This document shows, piece after piece, positions 1 to 7,286 of a DNA stretch of 20,272 bases. The stretch is taken from assembly GCA_964200075.2 (NCBI GenBank), contig CAXNAA020000548.1, positions 1-20,272 on the forward strand, given 5' to 3'. The notes under the pieces were generated by a model. That model was given only the letters and a program-made list of their open reading frames with translations. It was not told the origin of the DNA and made no database searches. The number at the start of each line of letters is the position of its first letter. Positions within the stretch are counted from its first letter, which is position 1. The position numbers and the translations under genes were made by a program. The stretch comes from Sphacelaria rigidula (lineage: Eukaryota; Phaeophyceae; Sphacelariales).

Positions 1-297
1 TGCTCCCACTAAAACCCCCTATCAACTTGGCGCAGTACACGCGCCGCCCTGCTCCTGAAAGCTTCGGCCCTAGTACGGACATGTCACTGCTTATGCTCCC
101 GATGCTGCTGCACAGCAGTCCCCCGCCACAGACTGAACAAATCGTCCCAGATGGTACGAAGTTAACCAGCCCGACTGTGTCTCACTGAGATGTTACTGCT
201 TGTATTGGGCGGCGGATTCCTGAGGCGCACACAGCCTTCCTGCCTGCGAATACCCCCCCTTCACGATGGCATGTTGATCGTTGTCAAGATCAACCCA
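1..297. other. No gene recognised
   Basis: I see no coding-like frame, structured repeat or RNA gene here. The stretch ends in a CCCATAG that could serve as a 3' splice site for the coding-like repeat that follows. Confidence 0.5.
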
Positions 298-600
298 TAG
301 GAAGACGAGGGCGCCGAAGCCCCTACTATTCCCCCCGTCACAGTGTCACTTTCGACCTCTGTGAAGACCGATCCTGAGGAAGGCGAGGGCGCGGATAGCC
401 CAGTTGCAACTACCCCCTTCACGGTGACAGCTTCGATATTTGCGAAGATGGACCCGGATGAATGCGAAGGCGCCAAAGTCCTGTCACGACTGCCCCCTCT
501 ATAGCGCCACCCTCGATAATCAATTTGACCGTGGAGGAAATCGAGGGCGCCGACAGCCCTGTTACGACTGTTCCGCTGATTCTGGTGGAGAAGAGGAAGG
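298..600 (+). repeat. Coding-like tandem repeat, about 78 bp (26 codons), four units
   Basis: The core GAGGGCGCC recurs at 307, 385, 466 (as GAAGGCGCC) and 543, spacings 78, 81 and 77 bp. On the plus strand the first units read as an acidic, Thr/Val-rich repeat with the core EGADSPV; the 77-bp step breaks the frame and a TAG follows the third unit. The minus strand is also open through the repeat, so the coding strand is not certain. The first unit follows directly on a TAG at 298-300 that could instead be the AG of a splice acceptor. It is probably a decayed exon of a repeat protein. No family is recognised. Confidence 0.5.
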
Positions 601-763
601 CGAGCCATTCCTTGTTTTGGGCATGTCCCGCTCCTTCTCTGTGTCCTCTCATCCCTTTTATGATTGATTTCACGCGTTAGAGTCTCAAACCACGCTGATG
701 TTGCGCTCACGCGCCAGGTGACAATGCTAACTGTGACGACATTCCTGTTAGAAGTCAGTAAAT

Positions 764-789
764 GCCACAGCAACAGCAACAGCAACAGC
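764..789. repeat. CAGCAA hexanucleotide microsatellite
   Basis: About four tandem copies of CAGCAA occur here. Plus-strand frames give Gln runs and the minus strand gives Leu runs, which inflates open reading frames across this area. Confidence 0.85.
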
Positions 790-859
790 GGCGAACCGGT
801 AGGCTCCAGCACCCGCGCACGGCACAGGTCGACGTTTGCACATCTTGCGGCGGGATCTC

Positions 860-1027
860 CAACGTGTCGGGGGCTCGTCCACGTTGTAGCCACGTTGACA
901 GCGTCAATAACGGCCCAACGTGGTCTCAACGTGGTCCCAACGTGCCAAACGCGTGACGTTGGGAGCACATTGGGGCGTGATTGAGGTTGTCAACGTCTGT
1001 ACAACCCAGCGCACGCCTGACGTTGGG
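860..1027. promoter_or_regulatory. Cluster of CAACGTG/CACGTTG boxes upstream of the 1185 ORF
   Basis: The ACGT-core words CAACGTG, CACGTTG or ACGTTGGG occur near 860, 880, 891, 916, 927, 938, 956, 991 and 1020, in both orientations. That is nine copies in about 170 bp. ACGT cores are bound by bZIP and bHLH factors in many eukaryotes. The cluster ends about 160 bp before a Kozak-like ATG at 1185, and an A/T-rich CATAAAAAAT lies between them at about 1079-1088. It could be an upstream regulatory region, or part of a dispersed repeat that happens to carry this word. Confidence 0.35.
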
Positions 1028-1184
1028 CCAATCCCCTCCCAACCGGAGTAAACGTCCACCTGTGGGGCCGGCTAAGCGCATAAAAAATCTCAGCTACCAC
1101 CTACCCCCACCCATTTTCTGCAGGCTGGCCGCACCTCCCCTCGAGGACTGCAACAACGACATCTACTACTGATGTTATAGTGCC

Positions 1185-1475
1185 ATGGGCGTGGCTCTTC
1201 CATCTTTGCGAGGATTGTTGCTGGAAAACGGGGAGGACATATGGCGCGACGAGATGTGTGCCGTGCGCGACTTTCCTGTTGATACCAGGGCAAACGTGCG
1301 TGGTGTGGGTTTGTGTGTTGCAAAAGTGCAAGAGTGCTTGATTCAATCTGTCTGGTGCGTGTCGCGCGCGCAGTTGTTTGAAGAGATAGAGAGCATGGCC
1401 AACAATACGCTGGAGAATTTAGCAAAGGTTGTGCTGCAGCACATCATACAACATGCCACCACCGTGTTCGCCTGA
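1185..1475 (+). CDS. Small protein of 96 aa, unknown function
   Basis: A complete ATG-to-TGA frame with a favourable start context (GTGCCATGGG) and an in-frame stop just upstream at 1170-1172, so the start is well defined if the gene is not spliced. Codon use looks coding, with many G-first codons. The protein starts MGVALPSLRG, has a central Cys-containing part, and ends in a predicted amphipathic helical stretch (about residues 65-92, around FEEIESMANN). There is no signal peptide, clear membrane segment or known motif. It could be a complete small gene or one exon of a spliced gene. It is one of the few undamaged frames in the window. Confidence 0.45.
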   Translation: MGVALPSLRGLLLENGEDIWRDEMCAVRDFPVDTRANVRGVGLCVAKVQECLIQSVWCVSRAQLFEEIESMANNTLENLAKVVLQHIIQHATTVFA

Positions 1476-1534
1476 TTTGCACCCTGTGTCGATGGTGGTC
1501 TGTTTTCATCGATGCTCTTGTTACACGCTCTCGA

Positions 1535-1552
1535 GTGTGTGTGTGTGTGTGC
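1535..1552. repeat. (GT)n microsatellite
   Basis: An uninterrupted GT run of about eight to nine dinucleotides. It creates a long open frame on the opposite strand that I do not consider a gene. Confidence 0.9.
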
Positions 1553-1707
1553 ACGTGCGTGATCACTTCCCATTGGAACAGAGGGGTAGCGGGCAAGGAC
1601 AGCACCCCGAACTCGGGTTCTACCCCTATACAAGTCTACCAGCAGCTGTACCCGAGCGATAGATTGGGCTTCTCTCTCTCTCCACATAATATTTGAGGTA
1701 TTTTCAG

Positions 1708-1976
1708 CCCAACGTGAGTGTAATTGCGCATGCCGCGACGCAATTAGGCTTGAAAGAATCGTAGTGGCAGTGTACAAATACGGCTACCTCGAAACGTGTG
1801 TCCGTGCACGACCCTTTACTTCAACCTGTTCGCAAAAAATGCCGTTTTCTTGTAACAGCGAAGACTCGTGTGATTTCGGGATGCCCAAGTTTGTAGCGCT
1901 GTATTCCAAGCGGGAGCATGATCTGGGCGCGAGCACAATAGTGGTGGGTTCCCTGGTATACTTAGTTTCAGCTTGA
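1708..1976 (+). CDS. Possible exon, unknown protein (about 89 codons)
   Basis: A coding-like frame begins after a good 3' splice-site candidate (GGTATTTTCAG, ending at 1707) and runs to a TGA at 1974-1976. The frame is open further upstream, but that part is the low-complexity TCTCTC tract. The peptide contains stretches such as RLERIVVAVYKYGYLETC and several cysteines. No ATG lies near the beginning, which favours an internal or terminal exon. It lies just upstream of the gene relic at 2047 and may belong to it. Function is not recognised, and a non-spliced chance ORF cannot be excluded. Confidence 0.3.
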
Positions 1977-2046
1977 AGTGGGTGGGCAGTGTTGCAACGA
2001 CCAACTTACCGTGTCTTTGACGTTCAGAAAATAGCTCTGCTTAAAT

Positions 2047-2946
2047 ATGGTCGGGTATGATTCGCTAACGTTCGATCCATCGTGCTTCCACGACGCCGTC
2101 GTTGTCGATATGTCCACACACGGCTGCCACACAGGATCGTGTCGAGCTAGAACCTGTCAGGGGATACCTGGCGAAAAAGGTCAAGATATAGGCCGCACAA
2201 GAGTATCGCGCAGCTCGCCGGCCTCCAAGTGAGTTTATTCTTGCTACAGGCTTCAAGGACGCCGTGATACGGCTTTTACTCTACTTTGTCTTGAGTACTG
2301 AAAACCTGTATTTGCTTTTTAAACAAAACCGCTCGTCAACCATGTTAACGCCATTGCACATGTTTTTCTCAGTCGATGCCTGCATACATCTCCACGCCAA
2401 TCACGTATCAAGACGCGGACGGTTGGTCGAACGACCTGGCGAGCGTGAACCTTCTTCTCGGAGTGCACTCATCGTAGACCCAGACGGCGAGAGTCAACAC
2501 TTTCCCCCACCCCAACGGAACATGATCTCGTGGCGTCGCTCGATGTGGCGGACAGAATTGAGGACGTGACGGACCTGCGTGCCGAGCCTTCCCGGAACGT
2601 CCTTCGGTAGGCAAGTCTTGCGCGATCTCCATGAGGATGGTATCGTTGACATTCCGTATGGCATTTCGGAAGATGACGCTCTTCACAAGGCGAGCGTTGT
2701 AGTTGATGCAGCAAATAAGTTATTGCTGGGAGGTAAAAGTTCAGAGAGTCGAAGCCGATCAAAGGGCAGACGCGGCATATGCTAGAGGTAAGGTATATGG
2801 GGGGTGATACCAGTTCCATTATCGAAGAGATTGCAGCAGCAATCTCCGCGGTCCTGCGAGCTGTTGTAGACGGTGCGGCCGCAGGAGTTGTATCACACCG
2901 GCGATCGGTGTTGGCCAACGAAAAGGGTACCGGGGAACAGATATAG
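2047..2946 (+). pseudogene. Frameshifted gene relic, unknown helical protein (about 250 codons)
   Basis: Coding-like segments follow one another in changing frames. Frame 1 runs from ATG 2047 to about 2140; frame 2 from 2141, with a TAG at 2189-2191; frame 3 from 2373 (MPAYIST...); then frames 2 and 1 to about 2605 (EHDLVASLDVADRIEDV); frame 2 to about 2730 (RDLHEDGIVDIPYGISEDD); frame 3 to the TGA at 2805; and frame 1 to a TAG at 2944-2946 (EEIAAAISAVLRAVVDG). Each segment has purine-first, coding-type codons and Asp/Glu/Ala-rich helical content, while the alternative frames look random. Positions 2264-2372 fit an intron (TTTTTCTCAG acceptor; GTGATA or the stronger GTGAGT at 2229 as donor). 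Two shifts lie near C and G homopolymers, so assembly error is an alternative to true decay. No family is recognised. Confidence 0.5.
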
Positions 2947-2981
2947 CATCGTGGTGACAAGCCGCGGGCGTGGTGCCTAAG

Positions 2982-3083
2982 ATGAATCCTTCTCAAAATT
3001 GCAAAAGGTGCAGGCTGGAACCACCCCGGGCACTTGTACTTGGCAGCCAAAGGCTGTACGCTGCCGTCGTTTGGTATGATTGA
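2982..3083 (+). CDS. Mini-ORF with a Cys-x2-Cys motif (33 aa)
   Basis: An ATG-to-TGA frame beginning MNPSQNCKRCRLEPP, with one CxxC pair and coding-type codons, lies 35 bp after the end of the preceding relic. It may be a first exon, a tail of the preceding relic or chance. It is too short to assign. Confidence 0.2.
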   Translation: MNPSQNCKRCRLEPPRALVLGSQRLYAAVVWYD

Positions 3084-3462
3084 GTCAACTGTACAAGGCC
3101 CGATGGCTAGCGTTTGGTGGCATGTATATTGAACACAGGGGATAACAAAAGGAAAACGGACGTCGATTGAAACTAGGAAGCTGTGCTAGGTGAGGATGTA
3201 ATCCAGGTGTGTGCGTAGTAACAGTAGACATCATCAAACGAACAGTAGTTTTCACACAAGGTCGTTTGCTGAAACATGATTTACCTGAATCTCCCCTTGC
3301 AGAAATATGACTCGCCAGGCGATGAGTCTGTCCCGCTACAGCACATATTCTGGGTTTGAACAATAATCAGCTCTCCCGTGTATGCGTATGAGCACGTGAG
3401 TGTGTGTGCAAATACCCGGCCTGTACGATGTAGATTCTTCATGAGAGGCCTGGTGTGTTGAG
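3084..3462. other. No gene recognised
   Basis: The frames that stay open here lack coding character. A short TGTGTG stretch near 3409 is the only simple repeat. It probably lies between genes. Confidence 0.4.
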
Positions 3463-3837
3463 TTGCAGTTTGCTTGGCTCCACTCTCTATCCGAAAAAGC
3501 AGCGTGGGCGTGAGGTCCGAGCGCTTCCATCCACAAACGAAGGATGCCTGCTTCGCTGACTCCACCGCGGGTCAAGTAGAGAGAGGGTGGTGTGTCTTGT
3601 TGCAGTTTACTTGGCTCCACTCTCTATCTGAGGAAGCAGCGTCTGCGTGAAGCCCGAGCGCTTCCATCGTCAAACGAAGAATGTTTGCTTCGCTGACTCC
3701 ACCGCGGGTCGAGTAGAGAGAGGGTGGTGTGTTTCATTGCAGCCTGCTTTTGCTCCACTCTCTGTCTGAGAAAGCAACGTGGGCGTGAGGCCCGAGCGCT
3801 TCTATCCTCAAACGAAGTATGTCTGCTTTGCTGATCC
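3463..3837. repeat. 137-bp tandem repeat, about 2.7 copies
   Basis: Units begin with TTGCAG at 3463, 3600 and 3737, exactly 137 bp apart. Each contains CTCCACTCTCT, CCGAGCGCTT, a CAAACGAAG word and GCTTTGCTGA or GCTTCGCTGA. The first two complete units end in GTAGAGAGAGGGTGG; the third is truncated. Divergence between copies is modest. Minus-strand frames are open through it, but this follows from the repeat and is not treated as a gene. Confidence 0.9.
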
Positions 3838-3840
3838 CAT

Positions 3841-3852
3841 ACCCTAACCCTA
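3841..3852. repeat. Telomere-like ACCCTA doublet
   Basis: Two exact ACCCTA units directly abut the end of the 137-bp repeat. It is too short to be a telomere tract; it could be a repair scar or chance. Confidence 0.5.
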
Positions 3853-4405
3853 CGTGGTCATGGCGTTGTGGATTTTTGCTGCACTATTATGTTGTATATA
3901 CCTCCCGCTGCCTTGATTTGTGTTCCGCATTGGCCGGTGGTGATTTTATCGTATAATCTTGTCTTCACGCCTCTACTGGTCCCACTCCCCGATCTCGTCT
4001 GACGTTCGCGGTTAGAGGGCGTCCTTTTCTTTCTGTTCTCCACGGGCCTTCTGTACGGCTCTCAATGACACGCTTGTCGCCCCCGATACTCGACGCGATG
4101 ATTTACAGGAGCACAGAGTACCGTGTTCTTGCTGCAGACGGAAACCTGATCGATCGGTCGGGCGCCATGGCTTCAAGAGGAAACAACAACGGGCGCGGCA
4201 CCTTACCTTCTCCTCCCTATGTTCCCGTTTCCTTTGACACACCCGCATACCTCAAACATTCGCTCCGCTCTTTTGCTTCACACAAGCCCAGCACAAGTAC
4301 CTTCGATTTTATTCCTTCTTTCCGCACGAGGAGCATCGTTTTCGTCTCACCGCCGTACCCCTCCCCTCTGTTGCCCCATCACTGTGTCCTTCCTCCCTCC
4401 TGTCG
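3853..4405. other. No convincing gene
   Basis: Open frames exist on both strands (for example plus 4065-4412, minus 4012-4248), but their products are low-complexity Ser/Pro/Phe or Arg/Glu mixtures without coding codon structure. Pyrimidine-rich plus-strand DNA explains them. Confidence 0.4.
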
Positions 4406-4642
4406 ATGGTAGGTGGCGTTGCTGCGTCTGGTGCTGCTGCTGCTGCTAGGGGTATCGTTAACGTCGGAAAAGCCGAGGAGCTTGCCTTTGAGGCAAGGAG
4501 GGGCGGGCGAGGTTGTGAGCCCCACCGGGCTGAAAACGAAAGGGCGTCGTATAACCGCCAAAAAGCTTCAATCCAGAAGCGATCAGCTACAGTGGGAAGT
4601 AGTGACATGAACGGGCTGGAAATAAATTTCAGACGAGAGTAA
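4406..4642 (+). CDS. Small Ala/Arg-rich protein of 78 aa, unknown
   Basis: An ATG-to-TAA frame with a high share of G-first codons, starting MVGGVAASGAAAAARG and continuing into a charged, Arg/Glu-rich part. The Ala run comes from a GCT microsatellite. A second frame over the same DNA (from GTG 4413) would give a Leu-rich, signal-peptide-like start, so the GCT repeat makes both frames look good. There are no known motifs and no promoter elements that I can identify. Low confidence. Confidence 0.3.
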   Translation: MVGGVAASGAAAAARGIVNVGKAEELAFEARRGGRGCEPHRAENERASYNRQKASIQKRSATVGSSDMNGLEINFRRE

Positions 4643-5039
4643 CTTCGAGGGGCTTTACCTCAAAAAGCTGCCGGAACCTTTCATTAACATTACGTGCTCT
4701 ATTGGTGCTACATTGCTGATCGTGCCTGTTGTTGGCGTTGCTGTTGTGATGGCAGTGACTTTGTGTTGGCGTTGTTGGACTTTTATTTAACTTTGAGGTT
4801 GTCAGTGGAGTATTGAAGATATCCATTTCACCACCATCCGTAAACCAGCACTACTCACCGCCATGGCATCTATGTTCAGTTCACCCAGCTCATTTGACAG
4901 GTTGAATGAAGGGCTATTTTTTGGGGGGGTCGCTGTTTTACCTCCACAGTTGGAGTTGTTTGCCACGTTCTTGGAAAAGTAAATTTGTGCAGGGGGCGTG
5001 GCGTCTTTCTTGAGTGATGCACATTCTAGCATTGGATGA
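4643..5039. other. No gene recognised
   Basis: A GTTG-rich plus-strand segment (about 4720-4780) gives Asn/His-rich minus-strand frames. It looks like simple-sequence DNA and I assign no gene. Confidence 0.4.
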
Positions 5040-5309
5040 ATGTTTAAATGGGTACCGAGGGAAGAACAAACCCTTCAAGCGCAACCGGATTGTTTCAAAC
5101 ATGTTTGTCCCTCCTCTGTTTATTCGTACCAGGCGAACTCTACTCAGGGTGTATTCGCCACCCCAGCAAAAGGCGGCACACCCTCACCAGGGCGCGCCGC
5201 ACGCCTGGACGCGGTACTTCATTTACCTCGATCGGTAGCACGGGTTCCACGGAGGGTACGGAGGATTGTTGAGACTAGATTTGGTTCTTGGTTTCTTGAA
5301 GGGAGATAG
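5040..5309 (+). CDS. Possible ORF of 89 aa, unknown
   Basis: An ATG-to-TAG frame with mixed codon usage, a neutral N-terminal half and an Arg-rich C-terminal third (VARVPRRVRRIVETRFGSW). There is no signal peptide or recognisable domain. Two other plus frames are also open here, which weakens the call. Confidence 0.2.
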   Translation: MFKWVPREEQTLQAQPDCFKHVCPSSVYSYQANSTQGVFATPAKGGTPSPGRAARLDAVLHLPRSVARVPRRVRRIVETRFGSWFLEGR

Positions 5310-5492
5310 AGGGAGCACTGGTCCAGGGTTGGTGATAATCGTACTCGTGGAGGGATAGGGCCTAGAAAGCTACGTACTAGGGAACGAACGAATTCTCACG
5401 GTAAACCCTAAGTACCAGGCCAGGCTGCGGCCCCAGCTCTGGCATCGGCCGCAGGAGGTGGAGGTAGCGGGGGCGTGTCAGTTGGGACAAGC

Positions 5493-5567
5493 ATGTTGTC
5501 GCGTTCTTTGTGTTACGGGTTCTTTTTGTTTATATATTTGAATTGTGGCTCGGGTATTTTGCGATAG
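5493..5567 (+). CDS. Possible signal-peptide-like mini-ORF (24 aa)
   Basis: An ATG is followed by a short hydrophobic stretch, MLSRSLCYGFFLFIYLNC, and ends at a TAG; the same frame then stays open past the stop with hydrophobic content. This could be a secreted-protein first exon or a frame broken by a nonsense codon. The overlapping frame from 5510 is also open to 5788. Speculative. Confidence 0.15.
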   Translation: MLSRSLCYGFFLFIYLNCGSGILR

Positions 5568-5789
5568 AAATTCAATCCGATCAACGCAAGAATAGTCGCC
5601 ATAGCACAAATCAACACCAGACTGTCCCTTTTTCTGCTGCCGGTTTCGATAATGTGCATTTCATCTTATCGCTTGTCTACGCAGGCTCCGTTTGCACAAG
5701 TGATTCTCGGTCATATTTGTCCACGACGGATTGTAGACTGAATTCTCGATTGTCACCTTTCCTTTTCTTTTCGCCTACCCTGTTGTGAT

Positions 5790-6084
5790 TTACGAAGAAC
5801 CTATCAAACAGCTTCTCGCGTGCGTCGAAGAATTTTCTGCTCGGAGCATACGGGTGCGGAAAGGATGAGGTGTGCCGCCGTGCAGCAGCCGTACTGATTG
5901 ACGATTCGGCGACGCGATTTGTAGCGCTTAGTCGTTCGAGCTGGTTTGCGGGAGCACTTCGCTCAGTGTAGATCGAATGGTGTCGGATGGTGCCTTTCGA
6001 AAGTGTTTGTGCCTTGCAATAACATATGATTGAGACATTGATTTTTACTTGTTATGCTTTCGCTTCTTGGGGTGTCTACTACAA
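5790..6084. other. No gene recognised
   Basis: Nothing convincing is seen between the 5.5-kb ORFs and the start of the hairpin-repeat array. Confidence 0.4.
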
Positions 6085-7060
6085 CCTCTATTTTTTCTTC
6101 GCGGTCACATGGCCAGCACACGAGGTCTTGGAAGGAAGTACTGCCTTCGAGGCACGTTCCTTTGCTCCTTTTTCGCATCACATGGCGATTTATTTTCGCG
6201 GTCACTTGGCCAGCACACGAGTTGAAAAATTAAAGCAATGCGTTCGAGGCACATTGCTCTCCTCTTGTTGAAACAAAAATCGCGCTCGCGTGGCCGTCAT
6301 GTTGGAGGAGAGCAATACCCTCGAGGCCCATTGCTCTCCTCTTTTATTCGATTTTTTTTCGCGCTCGTGTGGCCGGCACAAGAGGTGTAAGAGAAAAGCA
6401 ATACCCTCCAGGCCGGTTGCTCTCCTCTTTTTCTCAAATTATTTTCGTGTAGAAAAAATCAATGCCCTCCAGACCGATTGCTCCCCTTTTGGTGAAATCT
6501 TTGCGGCCACGAGGCTTGCACGCACCCACCTCTACATTTTGAGCGAAATGTTTACGCGCTCAAGTGGCCAACACAAACAGTGTAAGGCGAGAGCAGTCCC
6601 CCCCAGGCCGATTGCTCCCCCTTTTCGTCAAATCTTCGCGGCCACGAGCCTGGCACGCATCCACCCCTATATATTGAACGAAGTTGTTTTCGCGTCCATG
6701 AGGCCAGCACGAGAGATGCAAATCGAGAGCAATTCCCTCCAACTCGATTGCTTGCCGTTTTTGTCAAATCTTTGCGGCCATGAGGCTGCACTCATCCACC
6801 GCTACATATTGAGAGATTTTTTCCCGCGATGACATGACAAGAACATTCCCGCGCTCAAGTGGCCAACACAAGAGATGCAAAGCGAAAGTGATCCCCTCCA
6901 GGCCGATTGCTCCCCCTTTTGGTGCAATCTTCGCGGCCACGAGGCTTGCACACACCCACCCCTACATCTCGAGCGAACCATTTCCGCGCCCACGTGGCCA
7001 ACACAAGAGATGTGAAGCGAGAGCAATCCCCCCCAGGCCGATTGCTCTTCATTTTTTTTA
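6085..7060. repeat. Degenerate tandem array of hairpin-bearing repeats (about 80-160 bp units)
   Basis: The anchor GGCC(A/G)(G/A)CACAAGAG recurs near 6111, 6208, 6292, 6371, 6566, 6702, 6861 and 6996; early spacings are about 80-97 bp, later ones about 135-160 bp because an extra block (GCGGCCACGAGGCTTGCAC...) has joined the unit. Nearly every unit carries an inverted pair AGAGCAAT...ATTGCTCT around a short loop rich in CCC and AGGCC. The clearest is 6305-6341: a perfect 12-bp stem GAGGAGAGCAAT/ATTGCTCTCCTC with a 13-nt loop. The long open frames across the array on both strands are by-products of the repeat. Confidence 0.85.
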
Positions 7061-7176
7061 AATTGATTCACTAAGAATTGACCTTCTCCCTTGGGAAAAG
7101 TTGAAGTCGCACTAAAATACAAAAAACATGTCTGCTAAACGCAACAAAGATGCCGACAACTAACAAAAGGAATTAG

Positions 7177-7286
7177 ATGGTTGGTAAAAAGAAGACGACG
7201 AAGCGTGCGTCGTCCAGGCCGCGTAGATCGGTGCCCGCAGCGTCTGGGCAGCAGCTGCACCCTTAGTACTACCCGCACCAGCAAGC
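7177..7286 (+). pseudogene. 5' fragment of a basic-protein gene, cut by the satellite
   Basis: From ATG 7177 the frame reads a strongly basic N-terminus (MVGKKKTTKRASSRPRRS), continues Ala/Gln-rich to a TAG at 7264-7266, then stays open with a Tyr/Gln-rich stretch (YYPHQQAY) until about 7286, where the satellite begins. A second short basic peptide (MSAKRNKDADN) starts at 7129. The composition suggests the disordered tail of a nucleic-acid-binding protein, but no domain remains. The coincidence of the frame's end with the array boundary suggests that the array replaced the rest of the gene. Confidence 0.3.

Noticed and set aside
261-968. Longest minus-strand open frame at the left end (235 codons)
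   Set aside because: It crosses the 78-bp repeat and the CAGCAA microsatellite, with Leu and Ser/Gly-rich low-complexity output and no coding codon structure; explained by repeats.
2047-2946. Programmed +1 frameshifting as the explanation of the frame changes
   Set aside because: Shifts occur in both directions when the segments are placed by coding quality, and no shared slippery motif is seen at the junctions.
2469-3050. Minus-strand open frame of 193 codons
   Set aside because: It is antisense to the plus-strand relic, whose segments have much better coding structure; Arg/Ser-rich shadow.
6290-6832. 180-codon plus-strand frame
   Set aside because: It lies entirely in the hairpin repeat array; the open frame is produced by repetition of a stop-free unit.
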